This document shows, in pieces, positions 19,719-30,043 of a DNA stretch of 64,000 nucleotides. Below the pieces are notes generated by a model, which was given only the letters and a program-made list of their open reading frames with translations, was not told the origin of the DNA and did not search any database. The stretch comes from Panicum virgatum. Its lineage: Eukaryota > Streptophyta > Magnoliopsida > Poales > Poaceae. The DNA is taken from NCBI RefSeq assembly GCF_016808335.1, contig NC_053139.1, forward strand, positions 41,908,464 to 41,972,463. Reading direction: 5' to 3'. A program made the position numbers and the translations under genes. Position 1 is the first letter of the stretch. Each line of letters opens with the position of its first letter.

Positions 19719-20480
19719 TGTAGGATCAAGAACACCGACTAGAGGGGGGGTGAATAGGCGGTTTAAAATCTAAAGCCAACAACACTAGAGAAATTTAATT
19801 AGTAACAAAGGAAAGCCCTATGTCATGCTATTACTATCTCTAGATGGGTTTGTAACCTAGGGTGATAAGATACAAATCAAGCTCTAGTAAAGTAAATTGC
19901 TCAAAGTAAAAGCAAGAATTAAAGTGAGCAAGAGAAGTAACCAAGCTTGACACAAGAAATTATCCCGTGGTGTCGATGACTTGCCGGTCACCCCTAATCC
20001 ACGTTGAGGTGGATTCCAAGAATCAACCGCTCCTCTATCAAGAACCTCTTGATCTTGAGTCGGCTTGAATCAAAGAACCGCTCCACACCTCGATTCCACT
20101 AGAGTTGCTCTTCACCACTCCGGTGAGGTGAGCACAAAACCTCTCACAACCGAAATCGGGGCTCCTCAACAATCTCCTTGGAGGTGCTCCACGAAATCCT
20201 CTTCTCCAAGCCGTCTAGGGAGCGGCAACTCCCAAGAGTAACAAGTTGATGACGCTTGCTTGAAGTTTCCCTAATGCCACAAAACTCAAACTCTTGATGC
20301 AATGCACTAGGAAGCCCTCACACTCTCAAGAATGCAATCTCTAAGCAAGTGTGTGAGAGAGGGATACCTTAGCTCTATGATGTCAAGAATGCAGTCCAAA
20401 TGGCCAAGAGAGACACCCAATGGCCGGGCATTGGGTATATATAGACATCCCTTAAAAAACTAGCCGTTACACTCTTTTCT
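19719..20480 (-). repeat. Sirevirus 3' LTR (inner border uncertain)
   Basis: It begins TGTAGGATCAAGAACACCGAC and matches 25777-26236 for 460 bp, then continues past the point where the other copy is truncated. The inner border cannot be fixed because the partner LTR is incomplete; the LTR may extend to about 20700 and include the palindrome cluster. Confidence 0.7.
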
Positions 20481-20487
20481 GCGAAGT

Positions 20488-20694
20488 CGCGGACCGTCCG
20501 CGTTTCAAAAACCGGACCGTCCGCCGTTATAAACCAGTGAGTCAGAGTGCATTTAATGCATGTCAGAACTAGCCGTTAAGCCCTGGCGGACCGTCCGCGG
20601 TTAAGAGATCTGACCCACCAGAGACAAACATGCTCTCTGGTACAAAATCAAATTAGCCTGCGGACCGTCCGCTCTCTAAGTGCGGACCGTCCGC
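20488..20694. repeat. palindrome cluster 1 of the Sirevirus, GCGGACCGTCCGC
   Basis: Near-palindromes of the form GCGGAC-N-GTCCGC occur at 20489, 20586, 20660 and 20682, with a shorter relative at 20512. Sireviruses are known to carry conserved palindromic motifs in their LTR/UTR regions; this is a GCGGAC-cored version. The cluster overlaps the 3' end of the env-like ORF. Confidence 0.8.
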
Positions 20695-22304
20695 AGTTCA
20701 CTTTTCAGCCCAAACCAGAGAAAATCCGGAGGCGGCACTGGAGCCGGAAATACTGAGTAGAAGTGGTCAGAAAATCCGGTGAAGGCTGTGCTGAAGGTAT
20801 CAAAGCGTTGCTCTAGCTGTTCCTGTCTCTGCTCAAGCTGCTCAAACTGCTCAGAAGAGGGCAAATCCTCAAAACGTGAGTCAAGAGCTGCTATATCTGA
20901 GTGTAAACTCTCCTGAAACCCCTGCATCTAAGCCATCATGGGCCGGAACATCTGCTGCTGCATGTTCTGAAAGTTGAGGTTTATCTGACTCTGCATCTGA
21001 CTAGCCAACCCTGCAATCTGAGAGGACATGCTCTCCTGCATGGATGCAAAGTATGGGTCAAAATAGCCAGCTGGAGGAGCCCACTGCTGCTGTGCTGGAG
21101 GATGCGGTGGTGGCATGGCATGCTGAGCTGCAGCTGCTCCCATGTGAGCATCATCATCACTATCATCATCATTCCCCTGTGCATCAGCATCCATATCATC
21201 TCCAGGGAAAGGAGTCAGAGGCCTCACAAGAAAAGCATTGTCATTCTTGAATGGCCTGAAAGGTGTGTGCTTGCTTTCACATAACCCTCTGAAGCTAGAC
21301 TTAACCTCGATGATGGACATAATGTATGGAGCAAAATATAAGTTCATCTCCATGTTAAGCCTCAAATCTGCAAGCTGATCCATGATAAGAGCAATGACAT
21401 TTATTCTATTTTCATTCATGACATGAGATATCACATTCCAATAGTGCCCTCTAATCTTGTCCTTGTTGCCACTCTTAGGCATGAATGTGACTCTGACAAT
21501 CTTATTGATTACTGCAGGATGATGCCTCAGACCCTGAGTGCCCCCAAAAGTTCTAGCAATTCCAAGATGTGCAGGCTCATAGAACATGGGATAGTCATTC
21601 TCATCTAGAGGGTTTTTTTCTAATACAACATTCATACTTTGCTCACTAGTGATGAAATTATAATCCAATTGATTTGCCTCAGCAAACTGTGCAAATGTAG
21701 CATAATAGGTTCTTTTGCTAGTTGTCCACCTAAATATTTCCTCAATCATGTTAATCTCTAAAGTGGCATAGAACTGACGTATCACAGTTTCATTCCAATC
21801 ACACCTATGTTGCAGAAAATTTGCTAACCCCATTTGCTGAAATCTATCTACTAGATCAGACATGACTTGTTGTTGTCTCATATAGCCTAGGTCAATGGTC
21901 TGATATTTGAATACATTCTTCTTAACTAGATGACCAAAGTAAACATCTTTTTGTACCTCAGTTTTGAAGAAGAGAATGTTGGTGTCACGAGGCAAGCTGA
22001 ATTGATCCACTGCTCTTGCATTGGCATAGCTCTCTTCAGTCCACTATCGGCTAGGTAGATCTAGCCCCATCAAATCTGTAACATCATCATCAACCCCCTC
22101 AGTCTCTTCACCTGAAGACTCATCACCGGCATCTCCTACTGAAGAAGCTGCAGCCATCTCACTGACATTTGGAGCATAGTCCACATCATCGGAGTCATCA
22201 CTGTCTCTTTGTCTTTTCGAAGTCATAGCCTTCTTGATTTTAGAAGCAGTGACCTTGATGATCTTCCGGGGTGGCCTGAGATCAAGATTTAACCATAAGA
22301 ACAA
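20676..22304 (-). pseudogene. Sirevirus env-like ORF, interrupted by two stop codons
   Basis: One reading frame runs from 22304 to 20676, broken by TAG codons near 22047 and 20928. The N-terminal part is basic then acidic (KKAMTSKRQRDSDDSDD.., then Asp/Glu/Ser-rich). The middle part (DQFSLPRDTNILFFKTEVQ, IDLGYMRQQQVMSDLVDRFQQMGL, CDWNETVIRQFYATLE) matches the putative plant transposon domain often found in env-like or extra ORFs of grass retrotransposons. The C-terminal part has a Gln-rich region and a coiled coil (EQFEQLEQRQEQLEQRFDTF). It occupies the position of the env-like gene of Sireviruses, after RNase H and before the 3' LTR. No clear transmembrane helix or signal peptide is visible, so the env label rests on position. 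I describe it as it stands; both stops are in the sequence given. Confidence 0.65.
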
Positions 22305-22375
22305 TTACTAATGCAATAGGATCAATCCATAATGATATAAGTCAGTTCAGTATTCATCTGAAAAATCTGACTCTG

Positions 22376-23125
22376 GCGGACCGTCCGCACTTCTGAACGC
22401 GGACCGTCCGCGGTTCATGAATACCACGGCGGACTGTCCGCGACCCATCTGTTCTGCGCAGGAACACAAAATCGCCCTCATCTTTGATTCACCCATATTT
22501 TGAGTTTCGATTCAAATCAACCAACCAAATTTAACTCTAGCATCTCCTCATCACTAGGAATAAGATCCCCCAAGTATTTTCAAGAATCCATGGTCCAAAA
22601 ATAGATCGGAGCATCTAACCCTAACTCTTTCCAATAAAGAAATCATCAAGAACAAGAGTTAGGGATTCGTCAAAATACCGAGAGGACATGATGCACAATC
22701 TTGAGAAGAATCCGGGGATGTTCTCGGACCGTCCGGGAACCACGCCAAAAAGCCTTGACCTTGTCGTCTCCCCCACGTGCTTGAGAGAGAAAGAGAGAGA
22801 GAGAGCCTTTTGATGTTGTGTGCGGTTTGGTGGAGAGTTGTGAGAGGGACACCTCTTATAAATCAAGTCTGGCCGACCCCACCTTTCTGTCCATTCGCGG
22901 ACTGTCCGCGATATCCTGGCAGACCGTCCGCCTTTGAATTTTTACACTGCAACCCGACTGACACTGCCTCTGGCAAAATCTGCCCAACACACGCGGACCG
23001 TCCGCGGTACTTTTGCGGACTGTCCGTAGTGTATTTTTGCGGTTGACAACTTCTCTGCAGAGCCTCTGGTGGACAAGTCTCATGAACGGCGGACTGTCCG
23101 CCCCTTACCCGCGGACTATCCGCAG
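22376..23125. repeat. palindrome cluster 2 of the Sirevirus
   Basis: At least eight further copies of GCGGAC(C/T)GTCCGC or close variants lie between RNase H and the env-like ORF (for example 22376, 22399, 22429, 22897, 22993, 23015, about 23085 and 23110). Together with cluster 1 they bracket the env-like gene. Confidence 0.75.
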
Positions 23126-23387
23126 TACCAAATTTCAGTCAGTCCAGAATTTTGCCAACTTTCTCAATTCCAACCTCAATTTGGGATCATTGCTCGTATA
23201 AAAATCCAAAAATCTCAAATCTTGCATGAAAACCTTCAAAAGACTCATATGAGCAAGTTTCAACAAGAATTCAAAAATAAATTGAGTAAAATCATGAAAA
23301 CTCATAATTGGCTAAAAAATACCTCAAAAATTCAGAAAAATGAAACAAAGAGTGCATGAAAGAACCATATGCCACATGTGCTAGTTT

Positions 23388-25700
23388 TCAAGCCATATTT
23401 GAGAAGTCAATGATATTTAACTCATTTCTTAACTTGCAAAACCGAGATTCATCCAAAGGCTTGGTAAATATATCGGCTAATTGATCATCCGCGCCAATAC
23501 CATCAATCTTGATATCACCCTTGTTCACATGATCTCTAAGAAAATGATGGCGGATATCAATATGCTTGGTTCTTGAATGTTGAACCGGATTAGAAGCAAT
23601 CTTCACGGCACTTTCATTATCACACAACAAGAGAATTTCATCAAATTTCACACCATAATCGAGAAGAGTTTGCTTCATCCATAACAATTGTGCACAACAA
23701 CTTCCGGCCGAGATATATTCCGCTTCGGCGGTTGAAAGAGCCACGGAATTTTGCTTCTTTGATGACCAAGATACAAGAGATCTTCCAAGAAATTGACAAC
23801 CACCGGAGGTACTTTTTCTATCAACCTTGCACCCCGCATAATCCGAATCCGAGAATCCAACCAAATCAAAATGAGCACCCTTGGGATACCACAAACCAAT
23901 ATTAGGAGAATATTTCAAGTATCTCAAGATCCTTTTGACGGCGGTCAAATGACATTCTCTAGGTGCGGCTTGAAATCGTGCACACATGCAAGCACTAAAC
24001 ATGATGTCGGGCCTAGATGCGGTCAAATAAAGCAAACTACCAATCATAGAACGATAAACCTTTTGGTCAACCGGATTACCTCCCTCATCTAGGTCGAGAT
24101 GCCCATTGGTGGCCTTGGGAGTCTTGATTGGTTTTGCATCTTTCATATCAAATTTCTTCAAGATATCCTTCACATATTTTGATTGACACACAAAAGTGCC
24201 TTTCTTGAGTTGCTTTATTTGAAGTCCAAGAAAGAAACTCAATTCACCAATCATGGACATCTCAAATTACCTAGACATCATTTCACCAAACTCCTCACAA
24301 AAACTTGGGTTAGTTGAACCAAAGATAATATCATCAACATAAATTTGACAAACAAACAAATCCTTACCAATTGCTTTAGTGAACAAAGTAGTGTCAACCT
24401 TACCAATTTTGAAACCCTTAGAGATAAGAAAGTCCCTCAATCTTTCATACCAAGCTCGTGGAGCTTCCTTAAGACCATAAAGAGCTTTAGAGAGCTTGTA
24501 TACATGATTTGGCTTCTTGGGATCTTCAAAACCGGGAGGTTGCTCAACAAAAACGAGTTCACTAATTTTGCCATTCAAGAAAGCACTTTTCACATCCATT
24601 TGAAAAAGTTTTATGTTGTGAGAGCAAGCATAAGCTAATAAAATTCTAATAGCTTCTAATCTAGCAATGGGGGCGAAAGTTTCACCGAAATCCAAACCTT
24701 CGACTTGAGTGAAGCCTTGAGCAACCAATCTTGCCTTGTTTCTCACAACCATTCCATCTTCATTTTGCTTGTTTCTAAAGATCCATTTAGTGCCAATAAC
24801 ATTATAATTCTTGGGCCTCTCAACTAAATCCCAAACTTGATTCCGGGTGAAATTATTTAATTCTTCATGCATAGCATTCACCCAATCCGGATCTCTCAAT
24901 GCTTCATCTACACGGTTAGGTTCAAGAAAAGATACAAAAGAATAATGTTCACAAAATGAAGCAATACGAGATCGAGTTTGGACACCCTTACTAATGTCAC
25001 CCATGATTTGATCCACCGGGTGATCCTTTGCAAGAATATGATGAATTCTTTGAGGGACAATGGGTTCTTGAGTTGACGAAGAAGGTGCACTAGATGAACC
25101 AACTTGATCTTGTATTTGAGAATCATCATTACTTGAATCTTGTACAATTTGTTGTGCTTGATCATTTGAGATAGAAGTTGAAGGATTAGCTCTAATAGAG
25201 ATAGAAGGACCATCTTCATCTTCATCTTCTTCTCTTGGTCTAACATCACCAATTGACATATTCTTCATTACATTTCTCAACCCATCACTTCTCACATCAT
25301 CAAGATTTTCTTGTTCATTATGAGAACCATTTGTTTCATCAAACTCAACACCATATGCTTCTTCAACAATGCCATGTGTTTTGTTGTAGACCCGATAAGC
25401 CTTGCTACTAGATGAATATCCAAGAAGAAAACCCTCATCACATTTGCTTTGAAACTTTGATAACCGAGTTCCCTTCTTGAGAATATAGTATTTGCACCCA
25501 AATACTCTAAAATAGGATATATTTGGTTTCCTTCCAATGAGCAACTCATATGGGGTCTTGTTATGAAATCTATGGCAATACAATCTATTAGAGGCATGAC
25601 AAGCCGGGTTGATTGCTTCGGCCCAAAAGCTATCCGAAACATTGTATTCGGAGAGCATTGATCTTGCCATATCAATTAAGGTTCTATTTTTCCTTTCAAC
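23388..25700 (-). pseudogene. Sirevirus pol: integrase C-terminus, reverse transcriptase, RNase H (one stop)
   Basis: The frame opens in the integrase C-terminal part (GLVERKNRTLIDMARSML, then the GKC-type FGCKYYILKK..KFQSKCDEGFLLGYS). The copia reverse transcriptase follows: WIFRNKQNEDG, LVAQGFTQVEGLDFGETFAPIARLE, the MDVKSAFLNG motif and the catalytic IYVDDIIFGSTN. A TAA near 24264 breaks the frame after GEMMSR, then MSMIGELSFFLGLQIKQ continues through RNase H (FSDSDYAGCKVDRKSTSG, STAEAEYISA, HIDIRHHF, ADIFTKPL). Upstream of GLVERK the sequence jumps within about 60 bp to the primer-binding site, so gag, protease and the DDE catalytic core of integrase are deleted. It could move only with proteins supplied by another element. 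Confidence 0.88.
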
Positions 25701-25760
25701 AAGACCATATCAATTATCTTTCTACTCCAAGATGGTTAAATCCGCAAATAATGGAGTACT

Positions 25761-25776
25761 TAGCTCTGGTACCACT
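25761..25776 (-). promoter_or_regulatory. primer-binding site (initiator tRNA-Met type)
   Basis: On the minus strand the LTR end CCTACA is followed by AG then TGGTACCAGAGCTA. This matches, with one change, the TGGTATCAGAGC complement of initiator tRNA-Met used by Sireviruses and most plant copia elements. It fixes the element's orientation and the LTR border at 25777. Confidence 0.8.
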
Positions 25777-26236
25777 TGTAGGATCAAGAACACCGACTAG
25801 AGGGGGGGTGAATAGGCGGTTTAAAATCTAAAGCCAACAACACTAGAGAAATTTAATTAGTAACAAAGGAAAGCCTTATGTCATGCTATTACTATCTCTA
25901 GATGGGTTTGCAACCTAGGGTGACAAGATACAAATCAAGCTCTAGTAAAGTAAATTGCTCAAAGTAAAAGCAAGAATTAAAGTGAGCAAGAGAAGTAACC
26001 AAGCTTGACACAAGAAATTATCCCGTGGTGTCGATGACTTGCCGGTCACCCCTAATCCACGTTGAGGTGGATTCCAAGAATCAACCGCTCCTCTATCAAT
26101 AACCTATTGATCTTGAGCCGGCTTGAATCAAAGAACCGCTCCACACCTCGATTCCACTAGAGTTGCTCTTCACCACTCCGGTGAGGTGAGCACAAAACCT
26201 CTCACAACCGAAATCGGGGCTCCTCAACAATCTCCG
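25777..26236 (-). repeat. Sirevirus 5' LTR, truncated
   Basis: It matches 19719-20178 with about six mismatches. At 26236 (CAACAATCTCC) homology stops abruptly and Tat-element sequence starts, so the outer part of this LTR was deleted. Confidence 0.85.
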
Positions 26237-26446
26237 GTTCCGATGGGCGGTGAGCCCTTCCGGTTCCTCGGGTCCTCCGAGGAGGACTGCGAAGAGGAGG
26301 TCAGCGGCGACGACGACGGCTGGAGCGACTCCGGGTCTGAAGGCGGCAGCAGCGCCTTCAGCAGCGATGACGACGACGACGACGGCAGCGACGACGACGG
26401 CAGCGGGGATGTGCCAGCCCGAAGCCCCAAGTGTCGTAGGTACTAG
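26237..26446 (+). pseudogene. 5'-truncated acidic ORF of the Tat element
   Basis: The open frame reads PMGGEPFRFLGSSEEDCEEE, then long Asp/Gly/Ser runs, ending RSPKCRRY. It is fused at its left to Sirevirus LTR sequence, which gives a chimeric open frame starting at 26123. Two AATAAA-like signals follow (near 26533). It may be the last exon of a second plus-strand gene or part of the element's normal 3' region. The function is unknown. Confidence 0.4.
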
Positions 26447-26819
26447 GTACCTACGAACAGTAGTAGTAGTATCGTAGGAGTAGGATCAAAAGCCGAAGGA
26501 TCGATTCCTTTGTAAAATCGGCTTTCTTTGTAATAAACTCCTTTTTTAATGAAATCGAGTTTCCCCAATTTCGTGTCTTCATCTACCTTCCAAAAAGCCG
26601 ATGGCAACGCATCAGGCTTCCATAAATATCCAAGAGCCGACGAAATTCAAACAACCCACAGAAGAATAATACTTCCAGTCTGAACCGAACTCGACGAACC
26701 CTCAAAGTCGACTGCAATTCGAAAACCAAGCTCTACAAATCCGAGCAAGAACCCTCCAAGCAGCTGGAATTCGAATCAGAGCCCACAGCAAGCAAACCCT
26801 AAGTCGACAGATCTGTACC

Positions 26820-29781
26820 ATGGCAGATTCTGCAACTCGGATGACAAGCTCTGCAACCGATGATACGGCAATCTGCGGCCTGAAGGTAACATCCGGCCCA
26901 AACCTTTAATTTTCTTCAGCTTGCCAAGTTTCTGAAACTGAAACTCTGAAACATGACACCATACGCATATTTCTGAACTTCTGAACTTCAGGTGTCAGAC
27001 ATCCTTTTGCCGCATCTCTCTAATCCAAAATCTTTCTGTCTTGGCCCACAAACCCATGAAACCCCTACAGATTTGATCTCTTGTGAAGCAAATAGAATTC
27101 CTTTTGTGAGTCAAAACATTGATTTGAACCTCTGGGCCGACTGCTTAAGAGCCTGGCCTAATCCACCTGAGAGCTGGATTACATGGTACAACAGAGTAGC
27201 AAAAGCTCACATGCCCTTATGGCAGGATTTGAACATAGCCGATGCACTTAGTCTATCACTGTCACCCCTTGACAAAGATGAAAATCTTCTGAAAACCATC
27301 GGCTATTTCTAGTCTGATGCTCTGAATTGTTTCCTCTTTGGTCATGGACCCATGACCCCTACTCTGCTGGATGTTACCATGATCACTGGACTAGACATTA
27401 GCTCTCCTAATTCTGCTGCTCACAAAATGGCAGAAGTCCCCTTCAAACTTTCTTCCAAAGTCAACTGCACAAACTGGGGTACTTACATGAGTCAGCACAT
27501 GAAAACAAAAGGTCCAGTGACTGAGAAGGAACACACAACCTTCTTAAATATTTGGCTAGAGCACTTCATCTTTTGTGGCCCTTCTTTAGCTCCAACTAAG
27601 AACTATCTCCCTTTGGCCTACCACCTGGCCCATGGTAATCACACCGGCCTAGGCAAACTCTTCCTTGGAGAAACATATAGATATCTCCATTTAATGACAT
27701 CCAATTTGCTCAACCACAAGAAACTGAGAACTGGAGGCCCTTGGTGGTTCATTCAGTTATGGGCACAACTATACTTTCAACATCATATTCCCAACTTCCA
27801 AGGCCTAACCAAGAACTCTTTCCCCGATGAAAGTGGCAAATCAATCAGATGTATTAGTTACGGCCAAGCTTTGTTCAGTCTCCCTGGCAGTAAACTGAAT
27901 TCAATAGATGCAGCAAACTGGTTCAGAGTCTTCTACAAAGGACTAGATAATCCCCTATATTTCCCATTTACTGAATCTGAATCTTTTGAGAACCCAACTG
28001 CCTTCAGACTAGATAGCTTTGCCGATGACGACAGCACTCGGCATCTGTATTCTTTGATGATTCGACCTAGCTTCCTTCCTATTGGCATCAGCACTTCTAA
28101 TAGAATTATCAAGCCAGGCTATGAATCTTACCAGCCAGTCATAGCAGCTCGGCAACTTGGTCTAGGACAGGTCCCTCCCAACTTCCATATTCACCACTTG
28201 GTGGAGAGCAGAGCCGATCTGCCTGATGGTCTTACTAGTTCAAGATGCTACAGCATGTTTGATGACCTCCACATCCCAATACCAGCCGATCTGTCCTTTA
28301 TCTCTTCATCAATCGGCTTTGATACTTGGTGGAACATATGGAGAACTCATGTCTTCAGAAAAGCTCTAGGTCCTCGACTGCAGCAAATCGATCCTGAATA
28401 TGTAATCCCCGAGGAAGAGGTACTGAATTTATGTACTTTATTCCTCCTGAGTCCTCTATCCCTTCCTCTTGGCTAATCCTGCTCATCCTGTTAGCAGCAA
28501 CAAGATGGTCCAGAACCCACGGCCAGTACTGGGGAGCCATTTCACCTCCTTCCAACTGCTCCTGATGTACTCTTCTGCAAAGGATCACCACCAATGAAGA
28601 AAGTGATAATGACTATTCAGCCAAACTTACTTCAGTCGGCTTTCAAACGAAGACAAGCTTCTGCAGTAGTTGCCCCCCGAGTCTTGACCAAGAAAAGGAA
28701 GATGATCACAAGGCGAGTGGTCAAGAAACCAGCACCAGCATCTCCGAGTCCATCAGAGTCCAACACCAACCAGGTAACTCATCATTCAAAACCTTCTTCT
28801 TTATTTCAGACATATATGCTCTGGTTGACTGTAATTCTATTTCCAGGATGCAGCTGAAGAAACCTCCAATGTAGAAGGCCTGAATGAACATGAGACGGCT
28901 GCAACCCTGATGCACTGATGGATACAAATGAAGAACAAGCTGATACAGTCGATGCTCTTGACGCTAACACCAGCTCTGATAGGACGATTGCTCCCGAACC
29001 GACCAACACTTCTTCTCCAGAACAGGTGACATTACAAAACCAATTCTGAACCAGCCGATAGCTTCATAAATGCATATTGTTCTAACTCCAGAGATGTCCA
29101 TAGAGCTTTGACATTTCAGGCTTGCTTTCCTTCGACCAAGCATCAATGGTTCTGATTGTTCCTGGAGCAGAAACATCATCTCTGCAGCAATCAGCTAACT
29201 TGACACATCAGCTTCAACTTATCAAGCATCTTCTATCTGCTCCAATCACCGCTCTGGTTGACGATTCCAGCAAAATAAAGAACATCTTCGAGCAAATAGA
29301 ACCCCAACTCCCGGAGCCATTGCAAATCAAGCTCTGGTCAGCCAGCAACCTCCCGTTCTTTTGGATAGAAGTCAGTAAAGCACAACAAAGGATGGAAGCA
29401 CATCGCTCTCAAGCTTCTCTGAAAGCTGACATTATCCAAAAGTGCAAGGCCCTCAACCAGAAGAAGGCAACTCTAGATATCAAAGCTGATGTATCTGCCA
29501 ACATGAACCGACTCGACCTCCTGAAGAAAGAACTGGCGGAACTCGAAGAAAAGGTCCGCACCACCAAAGAACTCATCCAGGCCGAGGAAACCTCCATTGC
29601 AAACTCCAAGCAAGAAACCCAGGAAATAGCCAAGCAAATACAAGCAGAGTTTGCAGAAATTAGCACCTTGAGTCGGCAGATAGTTACAGGCAATGACAAG
29701 GATGACGAAGCGATTGTAGCACGAGCAGACACCATCCGAACTGAAGCCATCCATGCCATAGAAGAGTTCCTGAACCAGTAG
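26820..29781 (+). CDS. antisense extra gene with plant mobile domain, spliced, mildly degraded
   Basis: Five exons can be read with GT-AG borders: 26820-26885, 26992-28419, 28495-28773, 28847-29025 and 29120-29781 (about 870 codons). The second exon encodes a plant mobile domain (PMD, aminotransferase-like fold): LNLWADCLRAWPNPPESWITWYNR, then SDALNCFLFGHGPMTPTLLDVTMITGLDI and GGPWWFIQLWAQLYF. Exon 3 is basic with a likely nuclear signal (KKRKMITRRVVKKP). Exon 5 ends in a long coiled coil (LKKELAELEEKVRTTKELIQAEE..). Lesions are one TAG replacing an expected Trp near 27310 and a small frameshift in exon 4 near 28905. PMD proteins of plants act in gene silencing and development, and Tat elements are known to carry such ORFs antisense to gag-pol. 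Its role in the element is unknown. Exon borders are inferred. Confidence 0.75.
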
Positions 29782-29892
29782 ATAGGCTCAAGAAAGAATT
29801 AGTACTGCCTGTTAACTTGAAACTTGTAAGTGTTCTTTAAAAACATAAGTCGATGGTTACACATCGGCCGTTCGCTTTTCATATATTTCACT

Positions 29893-30007
29893 AGCCAACT
29901 CAAAGTGTTGGCCTGTCATGATTTTCTTTTTTTTTACTGGCCAACTCAACGTGTTGGCCTTTCATGACTCTCTTTTTTTTTGCGCGGCCAACTCAACGTG
30001 TTGGCCT
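29893..30007. terminator. three hairpin-plus-poly(T) repeats between convergent genes
   Basis: The unit GGCCAACTCAACGTGTTGGCCT occurs at 29939 and 29986, with a two-mismatch copy at 29893. Each can fold (GGCCAAC arms around a 7-nt loop), and the first two are followed by TCATGA and then a run of about 9 T. Spacing is about 47 bp. The repeats sit exactly between the 3' end of the PMD gene (29781, +) and the end of integrase (30044, -). A role in ending or processing the two convergent transcripts is inference. Confidence 0.5.
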
Positions 30008-30043
30008 GTCGTGATATAGCCAGATGGATGTCATCGGCTTTTA

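Larger units (their letters stand above)
19719..26236 (-). mobile_element. Sirevirus (Ty1/copia) deletion derivative with env-like gene
   Basis: The element is read leftward. Right (5') LTR sequence begins at 25777 with TGTAGGATCAAG and is identical in layout to the left LTR at 19719. Over about 460 comparable bases I count only around six substitutions, so the insertion is young. A primer-binding site for initiator tRNA-Met lies directly inside the right LTR. Internal order: integrase C-terminus, reverse transcriptase, RNase H, palindrome cluster, env-like ORF, second palindrome cluster, LTR. Gag, protease and the integrase catalytic core are missing. The 5' LTR is cut at 26236, where Tat-element sequence begins, so only one target-site flank remains (TGTTG at 19714-19718). 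Confidence 0.85.

Noticed and set aside
19346..19723. ORF start at 19346
   Set aside because: The codons before the ATG pair at 19456 are Lys/Ile-rich and AT-rich like the intergenic DNA, and a possible 3' splice site lies just upstream of 19420, so the later start was preferred.
20676..22304. Env-like ORF as an endogenous virus of the pararetrovirus type
   Set aside because: It sits between Sirevirus RNase H and LTR in the same orientation and has no coat or movement-protein motif.
29409..29759. Minus-strand Ser/Ala-rich ORF opposite the PMD gene exon 5
   Set aside because: It mirrors the coiled-coil codons of the plus-strand exon and has no independent signature.
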